Shown here: positions 7,949 to 17,109 of the stretch, piece by piece
Numbering within the stretch: the first letter of the stretch is position 1
How the letters are laid out: each line of letters begins with the position of its first letter
Source of the DNA: Oscillospiraceae bacterium
GTDB taxonomy: Bacteria; Bacillota; Clostridia; Oscillospirales; Ruminococcaceae
Direction: 5' to 3'
DNA length: 64,000 nucleotides
Assembly: GCA_024404915.1 (NCBI GenBank)
Contig: JAKSPJ010000002.1
Location: 62,001-126,000, forward strand
Made by a program: the position numbers and the translations under genes
The notes under the pieces: generated by a model
Databases searched by the model: none
Told to the model about the DNA's origin: nothing
Seen by the model: the letters and a program-made list of their open reading frames with translations, nothing else

Positions 7949-9331
7949 TCAGATATCCGTTACAAAAGGTGTCAGAAGAATAATCACCATGCATACAGGA
8001 CATACATACCGCAGCATAATATGCATCAGCACATACGATTTGAATTTATTTGCACTTTCCATGACTTCTTCCCTGACAAACCGTGTACCCTTCACCCAAC
8101 CGATTAACAGACAGGTGACAAGCGCAACAATCGGCATCATAATATTATTGCTGATAAAATCGAAGAAATCAAGGAACTGCTTTCCCATAATGGTGACATT
8201 ATCCCATGCGCTGTATCCCAGCACAGACAGCATGCCAAGCAGCAGACAGATTCCTGCGGTAATCAGCGCAGCCGGAATTCGCTTCAGGCGGAATTTTTCC
8301 ATCAGAATGGATACAACCGTTTCGCTCAATGAAATGGAGGAGGTCAGAGCTGCCAGTCCTACCAGAATAAAAAATGCTGTACCGACAATTTGTCCGCCCT
8401 TCATGGAATGGAATACGTTGGGCAGTGTGATAAACATCAGGCTCGGGCCTGCCTGCAATGCAGACTGATCGCCCCCTGAGAAAACGAATACCGCAGGCAC
8501 AATAATCAGGCCGGCCAGAATAGCAATGCCGCAGTCGAACAATTCAATCTGACGCACAGACTGTTCCAAATTGTCCTCTTTTCGCATATAAGAACCATAC
8601 GTTACCATAATTCCCATTGCAAGGGACATGGAATAGAACAGCTGTCCCATGGCTGCAGCAATAGTTTTCAGGAAATCAATCAAGGTGAAATTCTGAAAAT
8701 TGGGGAGCAGATAATATTTTACACCCTCCGCTGCACCATCCAGTGTCAGCGTGAAAACTGCAATGCCAATGGTCAGCACAATCAAAACAGGCATCAGAAT
8801 TTTACTGATGGCTTCAATGCCCTTTTCAACACCCAGCATAACAACCAGAATGGTCAGCGCAAGGAATATCAGGAAAAACACAGTCGGGGAAACGGTCTGC
8901 CCGATAAATGATGTGAAGAATGCGCCGTCGCCTGCTGCCTCCGCACCATTGCCTGCCGCAAATGTAGTCAGGTACTTCAGCACCCATCCGCCAATCACAC
9001 AGTAGTAAGGCGTAATTATTACCGGAATGATTGCCGCCAGCCAGCCCAGCAATTTGAATTTCGGATGCACATCTGTATAGGCACCAATGACGCTTTTTCC
9101 GGTGCGGCGTCCCAGTGCCGTTTCTGTAATCATAAGTGAAAAACCGAATGTCACTGCAAGAATCAAATAAATCAGCAGAAAAATGCCTCCGCCGTACTTT
9201 GCCGCCAGATACGGGAACCGCCAGATATTGCCCAAACCAACTGCAGAGCCTGCTGCTGCCAGAACAAATCCAAGTTTTGAACCGAATCCGGATCCGCTTT
9301 TTTTCTTTGTTTCTGTTTTACTCATTTCCAT
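7949..9331 (-). CDS. Sodium-dependent transporter, neurotransmitter:sodium symporter (NSS) family
   Basis: This is a 460-residue polytopic membrane protein with about 11-12 hydrophobic segments. TM1 carries the NSS hallmark GLGNIWRFPYLAAKYGGG (about residues 33-50), the unwound region that binds sodium and substrate in LeuT-type transporters. Length and topology match the bacterial 11- or 12-TM branch (MhsT/Tyt1-like), which usually takes up hydrophobic or aromatic amino acids with sodium. The actual substrate is not readable. It lies 75 nt downstream of glyS on the same strand, with a hairpin terminator between, so its transcription may partly depend on read-through. I see no strong promoter of its own. 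Confidence 0.92.
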   Translation of the reverse strand: MEMSKTETKKKSGSGFGSKLGFVLAAAGSAVGLGNIWRFPYLAAKYGGGIFLLIYLILAVTFGFSLMITETALGRRTGKSVIGAYTDVHPKFKLLGWLAAIIPVIITPYYCVIGGWVLKYLTTFAAGNGAEAAGDGAFFTSFIGQTVSPTVFFLIFLALTILVVMLGVEKGIEAISKILMPVLIVLTIGIAVFTLTLDGAAEGVKYYLLPNFQNFTLIDFLKTIAAAMGQLFYSMSLAMGIMVTYGSYMRKEDNLEQSVRQIELFDCGIAILAGLIIVPAVFVFSGGDQSALQAGPSLMFITLPNVFHSMKGGQIVGTAFFILVGLAALTSSISLSETVVSILMEKFRLKRIPAALITAGICLLLGMLSVLGYSAWDNVTIMGKQFLDFFDFISNNIMMPIVALVTCLLIGWVKGTRFVREEVMESANKFKSYVLMHIMLRYVCPVCMVIILLTPFVTDI

Positions 9332-9349
9332 CCCATCCTTTTTTATTTA

Positions 9350-9385
9350 CAAAAACCTTCCCATTAGTTCAAATGGGAAGGTTCT
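9350..9385 (-). terminator. Terminator between glyS and the NSS transporter
   Basis: A 12-bp stem AACCTTCCCATT / AATGGGAAGGTT (9383-9372 and 9365-9354 on the minus strand) is followed by TTTTTG. It lies directly after the glyS stop codon. Confidence 0.8.
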
Positions 9386-9406
9386 GCTTTATTATTCTGA
9401 GAAAAA

Positions 9407-10795
9407 TCAATACTTGATTTTTTCGTTCAGATATGCAATCAGCTCAGTAATCGGAATACGAACCTGTTCCATAGTATCACGGTCACGGACTGTAACGCAG
9501 TTATCATTTTCAGCAGTATCGAAATCATATGTTACACAGAACGGTGTACCGATTTCATCCTCACGGCGATAACGCTTGCCAATAGAACCTGCATCATCAA
9601 AATCAACCATGAAATGCTCAGACAGCATCTCATAAACCTCTCTTGCTTTCTCAGACAGCTTCTTGGAAAGCGGAAGCACTGCACACTTGAATGGTGCCAG
9701 CATCGGATGGAAACGCAGAACAGTTCTGGTATCCGGCTTTTCCGGTGTACCCAGTTCCTCTGTATCATATGCCTCTGTCAGAATGGACAGGAACAGACGC
9801 TCCACACCCAGAGAAGGCTCAATGACATACGGAATATAACGCTCGTTTGTCTCCGGATCAAAATAATCCAGTGTCTTGCCGGAGGTCTTGCTGTGCTGTG
9901 TCAGGTCATAGTCTGTACGGTCAGCAACGCCCCAGAGCTCGCCCCAGCCGAAGGGGAACAGATACTCGAAGTCTGTGGTAGCCTTGGAGTAGAAGCAAAG
10001 TTCCTCCGCAGAGTGATCACGCAGACGAAGGTTTTCTTCCTTCAGGCCGATCCGCAGCAGGAAGTTCTTGCAGTAGCTGCGCCAGTACTGGAACCACTCC
10101 AGGTCAGTGCCCGGCTTGCAGAAGAATTCAAGCTCCATCTGCTCAAACTCACGGACACGGAAAATGAAGTTGCCCGGTGTGATTTCATTACGGAAGGATT
10201 TGCCGATCTGACCAACGCCGAAAGGAACCTTCTTTCTGGTGGTACGCTGGATGTTGGCAAAGTTCACGAAGATGCCCTGTGCTGTTTCCGGACGCAGATA
10301 CAGCTCGGACTTGCTGTCCTCAGTAACGCCCTGGAAGGTCTTGAACATCAGGTTGAACTGACGGATATCAGTAAAATTGGACTTGCCGCAGTTCGGGCAG
10401 ACGATATTATTCTCACGAATATAGTCCATCATCTGCTGATTTGTCCAGCCTGCAACGTTTGTGCCGTCAAAATCCTCAATAAGATTATCCGCACGATGAC
10501 GTGTCTTACACTCACGGCAGTCCATCAGCGGGTCAGAAAAACCGCCCAGGTGACCGGAAGCAACCCATGTCTGAGGATTCATCAGAATTGCGCTGTCCAG
10601 TCCCACATTGTGGGGATTTGCCTGAACGAAGAAATGCCACCATGCCTTCTTGATATTATTTTTCAGCTCAACGCCAAGGGGACCGTAATCCCAGGTATTT
10701 GCCAGACCGCCGTAAATCTCGGAGCCGGCATATACGAAGCCGCGTCCCTGACAAAGCGCAACCAGCTGATCCATCTGTTTGTCTGTATTTTTCAT
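9407..10795 (-). CDS. glyS: Glycyl-tRNA synthetase, homodimeric (alpha2) type
   Basis: This 462-residue class II aminoacyl-tRNA synthetase charges tRNA-Gly. The N-terminus [22 protein letters not shown] and the later [19 protein letters not shown] and [10 protein letters not shown] blocks are diagnostic of the single-chain GlyRS found in Firmicutes. That distinguishes it from the two-chain GlyQ/GlyS enzyme of proteobacteria. A zinc-type cysteine set ([16 protein letters not shown]) is present near residues 92-160. The C-terminal part ([10 protein letters not shown] onward) is the anticodon-binding domain. The 78-nt leader is too short for a T-box and lacks its conserved motifs. The upstream promoter is near consensus. 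Confidence 0.97.
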   Translation of the reverse strand: MKNTDKQMDQLVALCQGRGFVYAGSEIYGGLANTWDYGPLGVELKNNIKKAWWHFFVQANPHNVGLDSAILMNPQTWVASGHLGGFSDPLMDCRECKTRHRADNLIEDFDGTNVAGWTNQQMMDYIRENNIVCPNCGKSNFTDIRQFNLMFKTFQGVTEDSKSELYLRPETAQGIFVNFANIQRTTRKKVPFGVGQIGKSFRNEITPGNFIFRVREFEQMELEFFCKPGTDLEWFQYWRSYCKNFLLRIGLKEENLRLRDHSAEELCFYSKATTDFEYLFPFGWGELWGVADRTDYDLTQHSKTSGKTLDYFDPETNERYIPYVIEPSLGVERLFLSILTEAYDTEELGTPEKPDTRTVLRFHPMLAPFKCAVLPLSKKLSEKAREVYEMLSEHFMVDFDDAGSIGKRYRREDEIGTPFCVTYDFDTAENDNCVTVRDRDTMEQVRIPITELIAYLNEKIKY

Positions 10796-11112
10796 TACGA
10801 AAAACCGCCTTTCAACATTCTATGACAATACCCTGCAGCACCGAAAGCGGAACTGAAACGCATTGTCTCATACTGTAATATTATAAAGCAGAATCTCTAA
10901 AATGTCAAGGGTAACAGGGCATAAAGATTGTGAGAAGAATATATCCTTCTTTTTTTCGTGACTTTGCATAGAAATTCACTTATATCATCTGCTGCTCCCG
11001 ACAGTTTCAGCAACCGCAAAACCGGTGTCTCCGCCTTTATGCTTCATCAGAGAAGTCCTGCCCGAAGGATTCTCCTGCCTTCGGAAGCCCTGTTCCAGGG
11101 GCAGTCACGCTG
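10796..11112. other. 317-bp intergenic region between glyS and an SGNH hydrolase gene
   Basis: It holds the glyS promoter, a glyS leader with a 6-bp GACAAT/ATTGTC pairing (around 10820-10866), and a minus-strand stem CCGAAGG/CCTTCGG near 11062-11084 after the upstream SGNH stop. That stem may terminate the phosphorylase-SGNH transcript but lacks a T run. No gene is seen. Confidence 0.6.
10880..10908 (-). promoter_or_regulatory. Consensus sigma-A promoter of glyS
   Basis: On the minus strand, TTGACA (10908-10903), a 17-nt spacer, then TATAAT (10885-10880). Both hexamers are perfect. Confidence 0.93.
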
Positions 11113-12183
11113 TCAGTCGCAGATGCCGAATCCCAGCACAAAGAAATTCTCTTCCAGCGGATTCAGTGTTACGGTATGCTCCCCGGAGGCTGTTTCATTC
11201 ACCGCAATCACATGATTTTCATTGCCCCATCCGTAAATGGAGTTGCTGTGCAATACAGCATTCCGCATCGGCTTGCCATCCACCAGAATCTCACAGCTGC
11301 CAAATTCCGGCAGTCTGTGCATCAGGTAGAACAGAATCAGCACACGGCAGCGAACCGTAATGGTCAGCGGTCCATTCTCACGGCTGACATCCCATAGTAT
11401 AGGATAATAGGGATGATAATTGGGAATCAGAGCACTATTTGTGACCACGCATTCGCAGGGGGCACACGGCCGCAGAAGCCGCATATCATAATAGGGCGCA
11501 TCCAGCCAGGGCGCAGGAAGCTGCTCCTTCGGGCTGTCCTCCTGCTCTTTCAGCCGCAAAAGCATCTCCAGCAGACAATCTGCCAGCAGCCTGTGCCCTT
11601 CCAGGTTCGGATGACTCTCCTCATCGGCATAATCATTCCACTGCATTCTGTTCTGCTCCAGAACCGGATTCATGCCCTTTCTCAAATCCGCATATGGCAG
11701 GCCGTAATGTTCTGCAATCTCCGTCATAAATCCTGCACAGCTGTAATCTGCAGCACTGCGCAGCATAAAAAAGCAGACAGCAGGCGGATTCTTCTGCGTC
11801 AGAAGCTTCCGCACAAGGCTCTCGAATGCCAGTACACTGGGCCTTAATGTTGTTTCATTGATTGCGTATTCCAAAAAAACGATATCCGGCTGACGGGACA
11901 AAATCAACTCATCTGCCAACAGATTGCCCGCCAGACAGTTCATGCCTGCTTCTGCGCAAACAGCATTTTCCACCCCATAGCCGCGAGCTTCCAGAAGTTC
12001 CTTCAGCATAGAAGGATACGCCTGTTCCTGCACATGGTCTGCAATAAAACCCTGCGTGACGGAACCGCCCATAAAACCAATTGTCAGCTTTTTTTTCGAC
12101 AAAATCTGCCGCCATGGAATCCCTCTGCCCATGCCGCCTGCGGATTTCTCAGCAATCTCTCTGCGAATTTCCAAGGGAATCAT
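11113..12183 (-). CDS. Two-domain SGNH hydrolase-type esterase
   Basis: This is a roughly 356-residue protein with no signal peptide. The N-terminal half has an SGNH fold: block I is FMGGSVTQG (about residues 37-45), with GGS in place of GDS. The other blocks are VFLEYAINETT and a histidine-bearing ESHPNLEGH. The C-terminal half (about 230-356) is beta-rich and resembles the accessory domain of carbohydrate-esterase-like SGNH proteins. The substrate is unknown. I chose the ATG at 12183, which sits 5 nt after GGGGTGA; the GTG nine bases upstream lies inside that ribosome site. It starts 37 nt after the nucleoside phosphorylase stop and is probably co-transcribed with it. Confidence 0.75.
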   Translation of the reverse strand: MIPLEIRREIAEKSAGGMGRGIPWRQILSKKKLTIGFMGGSVTQGFIADHVQEQAYPSMLKELLEARGYGVENAVCAEAGMNCLAGNLLADELILSRQPDIVFLEYAINETTLRPSVLAFESLVRKLLTQKNPPAVCFFMLRSAADYSCAGFMTEIAEHYGLPYADLRKGMNPVLEQNRMQWNDYADEESHPNLEGHRLLADCLLEMLLRLKEQEDSPKEQLPAPWLDAPYYDMRLLRPCAPCECVVTNSALIPNYHPYYPILWDVSRENGPLTITVRCRVLILFYLMHRLPEFGSCEILVDGKPMRNAVLHSNSIYGWGNENHVIAVNETASGEHTVTLNPLEENFFVLGFGICD

Positions 12184-12220
12184 TTTTCTCACCCCGTTTC
12201 ATGAACTGTCAGCACTGCCC

Positions 12221-13522
12221 TCAGATTTTCGCATGAATCTGCGGCAGAATCTGCGGCTGTTCCCGTGAAATCGCAACAGCCTGCATCAGCAGATGTTCCG
12301 CATCATCCAGCTGGGCTTCCCCTGCCGCATACATAGTCAGCAGCGGCTGTCCCGGCAGCACCTCTGTCCCCGGTTTCACATGCAGTACAATACCTGCCGC
12401 CGGGTCAATGGCATCTGCCTTGGTCATACGGCCTGCTCCAAGCCGCACCGAAGCAAGCCCGATTTCCTCGCTTTTCATAGATGCAATCCAGCCGCTCTGC
12501 GGTGCTTTCAGCACACGGCTGCAGGCAGCCTGTGGCAGCAGCGCCGTATCATCAATAATTTTCGGATTACCGCCCTGTTCTTCCAGCATCATAGCAAAGC
12601 GTTCCAATGCTTTTCCTGAGTACAATGCATCTTCCGCCTTCTGACGGCATTCTATTTCCTCAATGCCGGTCATCCGCAGCAATTCTGCCGCCAATGTCAG
12701 ACACAGTTCACCCAGGTCATTCCGTGCATCGCCACGCAGCACTTGGATTGCTTCCTGCACCTCCAGTGCATTGCCGATGCAGCAGCCCAGCGGACGATCC
12801 ATGTCTGTCAGAATGCAGGTACATTGCCTGCCATCCGCCTCTGCAGCCTTCTTCATCAGTCTTGCCAGTGTTTCAGCATCTGCATCGTTTTTCATAAATG
12901 CACCACTGCCCACCTTCACATCCAGAAGAATATGGTCTGCTCCGGTTGCAAGTTTTTTGCTCATAATGCTGGCACATATCAGCGGAATGGAATCCACTGT
13001 TGCTGTCACATCACGCAATGCATAAAGCTTCTTGTCCGCAGGTGCCAGACTGCCGCTTTGCATTGCCACCGCACAGCCCACTTTTTTCACAATCCGCAAA
13101 AATTCCTCCGGTTCCAGATTGGTGCGCATACCGGGGATACTCTCCAGCTTATCAATGGTTCCCCCTGTGTGTCCCAGGCCTCTGCCGGACATTTTCGGCA
13201 TATAGATTCCGCAGGCAGCAGCTATCGGAGCAAGAATCAGCGTAGTTTTATCTCCCACGCCTCCTGTGCTGTGCTTGTCAGCAACAGGGCCATCCAGATT
13301 CCACTGCATCACCTGACCGCTGTCACGCATCGCCATTGTCAGCGCAGCGGTTTCCTCATCCGTCAGGCCATTGCAGCAGACCGCCATCAGCCATGCCGCC
13401 AGCTGGTAATCCGGTATCAGCGGTTCTGATACAATTCCCTGCACCATGGCATTGATTTCTTCTCTGGTCAGCGCTGTTTTTTGTTTTGTCCTGCGAATGC
13501 AGTCCAGAAAATGAAAATCCAT
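12221..13522 (-). CDS. pdp: Pyrimidine-nucleoside phosphorylase
   Basis: This 433-residue, full-length member of the thymidine/pyrimidine nucleoside phosphorylase family splits (deoxy)uridine and thymidine with phosphate to give the base and (deoxy)ribose-1-phosphate. The signature is seen as DKHSTGGVGDKTTL near residues 82-95 (phosphate and substrate site), followed by MSGRGLGHTGGTIDKLES. The C-terminal alpha/beta lobe is complete. The start is supported by GAGGTGAC 5 nt upstream. It could also be called thymidine phosphorylase (deoA); length and Firmicute context favour Pdp. No promoter of its own is visible after the upstream hairpin, so read-through from the repeat-protein gene is possible. 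Confidence 0.93.
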   Translation of the reverse strand: MDFHFLDCIRRTKQKTALTREEINAMVQGIVSEPLIPDYQLAAWLMAVCCNGLTDEETAALTMAMRDSGQVMQWNLDGPVADKHSTGGVGDKTTLILAPIAAACGIYMPKMSGRGLGHTGGTIDKLESIPGMRTNLEPEEFLRIVKKVGCAVAMQSGSLAPADKKLYALRDVTATVDSIPLICASIMSKKLATGADHILLDVKVGSGAFMKNDADAETLARLMKKAAEADGRQCTCILTDMDRPLGCCIGNALEVQEAIQVLRGDARNDLGELCLTLAAELLRMTGIEEIECRQKAEDALYSGKALERFAMMLEEQGGNPKIIDDTALLPQAACSRVLKAPQSGWIASMKSEEIGLASVRLGAGRMTKADAIDPAAGIVLHVKPGTEVLPGQPLLTMYAAGEAQLDDAEHLLMQAVAISREQPQILPQIHAKI

Positions 13523-13591
13523 TTGTTGTCACCTCACCCAATTACATATTCTGTTCGGATGCGCCCTGCGCACCGCATTCATATAATCAAA

Positions 13592-13626
13592 CAGCGCAGA
13601 CGGGGATTTCTGACCCTTCTGCGCTG
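13592..13626 (-). terminator. Hairpin after the Lys/Ala/Pro-repeat protein gene
   Basis: A 9-bp stem CAGCGCAGA / TCTGCGCTG with a 17-nt loop lies just after the stop codon on the minus strand. Only TTTGATT follows, so termination may be partial. Confidence 0.55.
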
Positions 13627-13640
13627 TTATTCTCAGTCAA

Positions 13641-14252
13641 TTACATGCTGCTCAATGCACTCATATCTGTGCCTTCCGGCTGCTTCGGCTCAGCTGCGGC
13701 CTCCTCCGGCTGATATTCACCGGCTGCCTCTGCGGCTGCAACCAAAGAATCCAGTCCGCTGACCGCCTTCTTTACAGGCTCTGCTTTCTTTTCTACCGGC
13801 TTCGGAGCAGGCTCTGCTTTCTTTTCAGCAGGCTTTGGAGCAGGCTCTGCTTTCTTCTCAGCAGGCTTCGGAGCAGGCTCTGCTTTCTTCTCAGCAGGCT
13901 TCGGAGCAGATTCAGCCTTCTTCGCAGCAGACTTCGGAGCAGGTTCTGCTTTTTTCTCAGCAGCCTTTGCAGCATTTTCCTGCATTTTCTTTGCCTGGAT
14001 GCTTTCGAAATCCTTTTCCTCATAATCGCCGTTCAGCCAGCCGACACGCTGCATCTGCTTTACAGGAATACGCTTCAGCGGAGAATACTGGAATTTCGGA
14101 CAGTGGTCTGTAATTTCCACCATACCTTTTTTCTTGCACAAAACCTTATTGCCTTCCGTGGTTCGGTTTCCGTGCTCACAATATTCACATTTCGGCTCAA
14201 TTGCCTTACCGAAGTACTTTCCGCCTTTGGAAAAAATATCAAAAAGTCCCAT
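13641..14252 (-). CDS. Hypothetical protein: cysteine-cluster N-terminus plus Lys/Ala/Glu/Pro repeats
   Basis: This is about 203 residues of unrecognised function. Residues 1-60 contain four cysteines (CEYCEHG, VLCKKKG, DHCPKFQYSP) that could bind a metal. Residues about 90-155 are tandem 11-residue repeats of the type AEKKAEPAPKP (33-nt DNA units, about five copies), predicted to be extended or disordered and strongly charged. An acidic alanine-rich tail follows (AAAEAAGEYQPEE). No signal peptide or membrane segment is seen, so it is probably cytoplasmic. I take ATG 14252, spaced 6 nt from GAGGTGA; the GTG at 14261 overlaps that site. The repeat copies differ slightly at the DNA level. Confidence 0.7.
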   Translation of the reverse strand: MGLFDIFSKGGKYFGKAIEPKCEYCEHGNRTTEGNKVLCKKKGMVEITDHCPKFQYSPLKRIPVKQMQRVGWLNGDYEEKDFESIQAKKMQENAAKAAEKKAEPAPKSAAKKAESAPKPAEKKAEPAPKPAEKKAEPAPKPAEKKAEPAPKPVEKKAEPVKKAVSGLDSLVAAAEAAGEYQPEEAAAEPKQPEGTDMSALSSM

Positions 14253-14328
14253 ATTGGTCACCTCATTATAATCCGGCTATGCAGCAATATCCATACACCG
14301 CCGCATATTCTCCCATTTATTTTCTTCA

Positions 14329-14357
14329 ATTATATCACACTTTTTTTAATTTGTCCA
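14329..14357 (-). promoter_or_regulatory. Sigma-A promoter of the repeat protein gene
   Basis: On the minus strand, TGGACA (14357-14352), a 17-nt spacer, then TATAAT (14334-14329), about 75 nt upstream of the ATG. Confidence 0.8.
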
Positions 14358-14619
14358 GTCCTTTTTTTATTATACACAAAAAAATGTGCAGAAGCAACAA
14401 GAACCACTCCAAAAAATTGTAAACATCAAGAGAACGGGCATTTTCAGAATGCCTCCGCAAAGCGAATAAAGCACTCCGGGCAGAAGACAAAATCCTGTTA
14501 TATGCGCCTGATATCACGATATCAGCCTTTTCCTTTGTTCAAAATGACAAATCCATACCTTTTATTCTGTGTTGAAACATGGTAACAAGTGAAAATTTTA
14601 TGAAAATATCCTAAAACTA

Positions 14620-14648
14620 TTTCATTTTTTTTCGTTTTGTGGTATAAT
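14620..14648 (+). promoter_or_regulatory. Extended -10 promoter of the phoH operon
   Basis: TGGTATAAT (14640-14648) is an extended -10 with a weak TTTCAT-like -35, about 40 nt upstream of the phoH start. Confidence 0.7.
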
Positions 14649-14690
14649 GATAATAGAATTTTTATGCAAAGAAGTTTCGGAGGAGCTTAA

Positions 14691-15671
14691 ATGGCAGAAT
14701 ATATCTGGGATGGAGCGACTTCAGATGAAATTGCCGCTGTATTCGGCAGCTATGATGCCAACGTAAATATGCTGCAGAAGCAATTTCATGTTGTAATTGT
14801 GAATCGGGGCACCGGCATCAAGATCACAGGACAGGATGACCAGGTTCACAAGGCTGCACAGGCACTGGACGTGCTGCTGCAGAATATCCGTCGGGGCACG
14901 GGACTCAGCGAGCAAACCGTGCGTTATGTTGTGTCTATGGTGGCTGATGATGCAGCGGAAGAAGTCAAGAAACTGGCAGCGGATGCTGTCAGTGTTACTG
15001 TGACCGGAAAAGCAGTCCGCCCCAGAACCGTGGGGCAGAAGAAATATCTCGATGCAATCAGCTCCAACACCATTGTGCTGGGCATCGGCCCGGCAGGTAC
15101 CGGAAAAACCTACCTTGCTGTGGCGATGGCAGTCAAAGCGCTGAAGGCGCACGAAATCAGCCGCATTATCCTGACACGCCCTGCTGTGGAAGCAGGCGAG
15201 AAACTCGGATTTCTCCCGGGTGACCTGCAGGACAAAGTTGATCCCTATCTGCGGCCGCTTTATGATGCACTCTTTGAAATGCTGGGTGCAGAAACCGTGG
15301 AACGTGATCTGGAAAAGAATATCATCGAAATTGCACCGCTGGCATATATGCGAGGCCGCACACTGGACAATGCTTTCATCATTCTGGATGAGGCCCAGAA
15401 CACGACATCGGAGCAGATTAAAATGTTCCTGACACGTCTTGGAGAAGGCAGCAAAATGGTGATTACCGGCGATATCACTCAGATTGATTTGCCGGACCCC
15501 CACCGTTCCGGTCTCATTGAAGCAATGAAAGTGCTTGCAAATGTGGATGACATTGTGATTCATACATTCAGCCAGAAGGATGTCGTCCGTCATAAACTTG
15601 TACAGGATATCATCTCTGCATATGCAGATTATGAACACAAAAATGAAAGGAAGAAGAATCGAAATGGCTAA
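14691..15671 (+). CDS. phoH: PhoH family ATPase
   Basis: This 326-residue protein has an N-terminal KH-like region (HVVIVNRGTGIKITGQ) and a C-terminal PhoH P-loop NTPase. Walker A is GIGPAGTGKTYLAVA near residues 128-142 and Walker B is FIILDEAQNTT near 226-236. PhoH proteins are conserved beside ybeY in Firmicutes and are linked to RNA metabolism and ribosome quality control; the exact reaction is not settled. It heads the operon phoH-ybeY-era-recO-mutS2-CPBP-nadE. The start follows CGGAGGAG. Its last 8 nt overlap ybeY, suggesting translational coupling. Confidence 0.95.
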   Translation: MAEYIWDGATSDEIAAVFGSYDANVNMLQKQFHVVIVNRGTGIKITGQDDQVHKAAQALDVLLQNIRRGTGLSEQTVRYVVSMVADDAAEEVKKLAADAVSVTVTGKAVRPRTVGQKKYLDAISSNTIVLGIGPAGTGKTYLAVAMAVKALKAHEISRIILTRPAVEAGEKLGFLPGDLQDKVDPYLRPLYDALFEMLGAETVERDLEKNIIEIAPLAYMRGRTLDNAFIILDEAQNTTSEQIKMFLTRLGEGSKMVITGDITQIDLPDPHRSGLIEAMKVLANVDDIVIHTFSQKDVVRHKLVQDIISAYADYEHKNERKKNRNG

Positions 15672-16173
15672 GTTAAAAGTTTACATCAAGGACAGTCAGC
15701 ACGAGGTTAAAATCCCTGTCGGCATCCGTCTCCTCATTCGCCGCTGCTGCCAGGCTGTCCTCACAACAGAACAGTTCGGCAGAGACGCAGAGGTCAGCGT
15801 TTCCTTTGTGAATAACGAGGAAATCAAGAAGCTGAATGCACAGTACCGCAACAAGGATATGGAAACAGATGTACTCTCCTTCCCGCTTTGTGAAGGTGAC
15901 CACCTGGAAATCAATACCGACAGTGGTTTTGTTGCACTGGGCGATATCGTCATTTCTATGGAGATGGCCGTGAAACAGGCAAAAATGTATGGCCACAAGC
16001 TGGAGCGTGAGGTCGCATTCCTGACTGTTCACTCCATGCTGCATCTCCTCGGCTATGACCACGAGGCATCTCCGCTGGAGCAGCGCCAGATGCGCGAAAA
16101 AGAGGAATCCGTTCTGGAGAAGCTTGGCTTTTCCAGAGATATCAGCTATATCGTCCCGGAGGAGCAAGACTGA
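15664..16173 (+). CDS. ybeY: Endoribonuclease YbeY (rRNA maturation factor)
   Basis: This is a 169-residue metal-dependent single-strand RNase needed for 16S rRNA 3' maturation and ribosome quality control. The zinc-binding signature is HSMLHLLGYDHEASP (HxxxHxxGYDH) near residues 122-136. The conserved NNEEIKKLNAQYRNKDMETDVLSFP block precedes it at about 47-70. The start at ATG 15664 is 6-7 nt from GAAGAAG/AAGGAAG inside the end of phoH; an upstream ATG in the same frame (15580) would add 28 unconserved residues and is rejected. The phoH-ybeY-era order is typical of Clostridia. Confidence 0.95.
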   Translation: MAKLKVYIKDSQHEVKIPVGIRLLIRRCCQAVLTTEQFGRDAEVSVSFVNNEEIKKLNAQYRNKDMETDVLSFPLCEGDHLEINTDSGFVALGDIVISMEMAVKQAKMYGHKLEREVAFLTVHSMLHLLGYDHEASPLEQRQMREKEESVLEKLGFSRDISYIVPEEQD

Positions 16174-16176
16174 TTC

Positions 16177-17088
16177 ATGCAGAATAACTCAGAAACAAGA
16201 ATTCTTTTTGCAGCGATTGCCGGTCATACCAATGCCGGCAAATCCTCTTTTTTGAACGCCGTTATCGGTGAAAAAATCGCATCTGTCAGCCCGAAGCCCC
16301 AGACCACCCGTACCCGTATTACCGGCATTCGCAATATCGGTTCTGCACAGCTGGTCTTTACAGATACCCCGGGTCTCCATCGTTCCCAGACCAAACTGGG
16401 GGAACAGATGCTGAAGGCCGCCAAAGAGGCGGTTTCCGATATCGACTGTGTTATTTTCATGCAGGACTGCACAAAACCCCTTGGAGAGCAGGAACAGACC
16501 ATGCTGGACAATCTTGCCAAGCAGGGCACTGCCATCATTTTTCTCTACAATAAAATTGATTTGCTCAGCGACAAATCTAAGCTTGCACCTCTGCTGATGC
16601 AGGCGGAAGAGCGCTGGCATCCTGCTGCTTTGATTCCGGTTTCTGTCACCAGAAACGACGGCATTCAGACCGTAATAGACGAACTGCTGAAGCGTGCCGT
16701 CCCGGGACCGCACTACTTCCCGGAGGAAATGATTACAGATCAGCCGGAACGTGTGCTGGCAGCAGAGCTTGTACGTGAACAGCTGCTGTATCTTCTGCAG
16801 GATGAAGTGCCCCACGGCGTTGCTGTGGTTACAGAATCCTTCTCTGAACGTGATGACAAGGATCTGCTGAACATTTCTGTTTTGATTTACTGCGAAAAGG
16901 AATCCCACAAGCGGATTATCATCGGCAAGAACGGCGCAATGCTGAAGCGTGTCGGTGCCGCTGCACGCCGTGAGCTGGAATCCTTCTTCCGCATTCAGGT
17001 CAATTTGCAGACCTGGGTCAAGGTGAAGGAGGACTGGCGGAATCGTGACATGATGCTGCGTCAGTTTGGACTGGATGCAAATCAGTGA
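16177..17088 (+). CDS. era: GTPase Era, ribosome assembly factor
   Basis: This 303-residue Era GTPase binds near the 3' end of 16S rRNA during 30S assembly. The G1 loop is GHTNAGKSSF near residues 17-26, G3 is DTPGLH near 63-68, and G4 is NKID near 127. The C-terminal KH domain carries the loop IIIGKNGAMLKRVG near 246-259. The length is normal. The start has GGAGGAG upstream and lies 3 nt after the ybeY stop codon, so the two genes are tightly linked. Confidence 0.96.
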   Translation: MQNNSETRILFAAIAGHTNAGKSSFLNAVIGEKIASVSPKPQTTRTRITGIRNIGSAQLVFTDTPGLHRSQTKLGEQMLKAAKEAVSDIDCVIFMQDCTKPLGEQEQTMLDNLAKQGTAIIFLYNKIDLLSDKSKLAPLLMQAEERWHPAALIPVSVTRNDGIQTVIDELLKRAVPGPHYFPEEMITDQPERVLAAELVREQLLYLLQDEVPHGVAVVTESFSERDDKDLLNISVLIYCEKESHKRIIIGKNGAMLKRVGAAARRELESFFRIQVNLQTWVKVKEDWRNRDMMLRQFGLDANQ

Positions 17089-17109
17089 TACAGTTTCGGA
17101 GGAATACCC

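Larger units (their letters stand above)
14253..14690. other. 438-bp intergenic region between divergent genes
   Basis: It contains the minus-strand promoter of the repeat protein gene and the plus-strand promoter of the phoH operon. Between them is a spaced dyad CTGATAT-CACG-ATATCAG (14508-14525) that could be an operator. No convincing gene is seen. Confidence 0.6.

Noticed and set aside
9407..10880. T-box riboswitch ahead of glyS
   Set aside because: The leader is only about 78 nt and has no T-box sequence or terminator/antiterminator pair.
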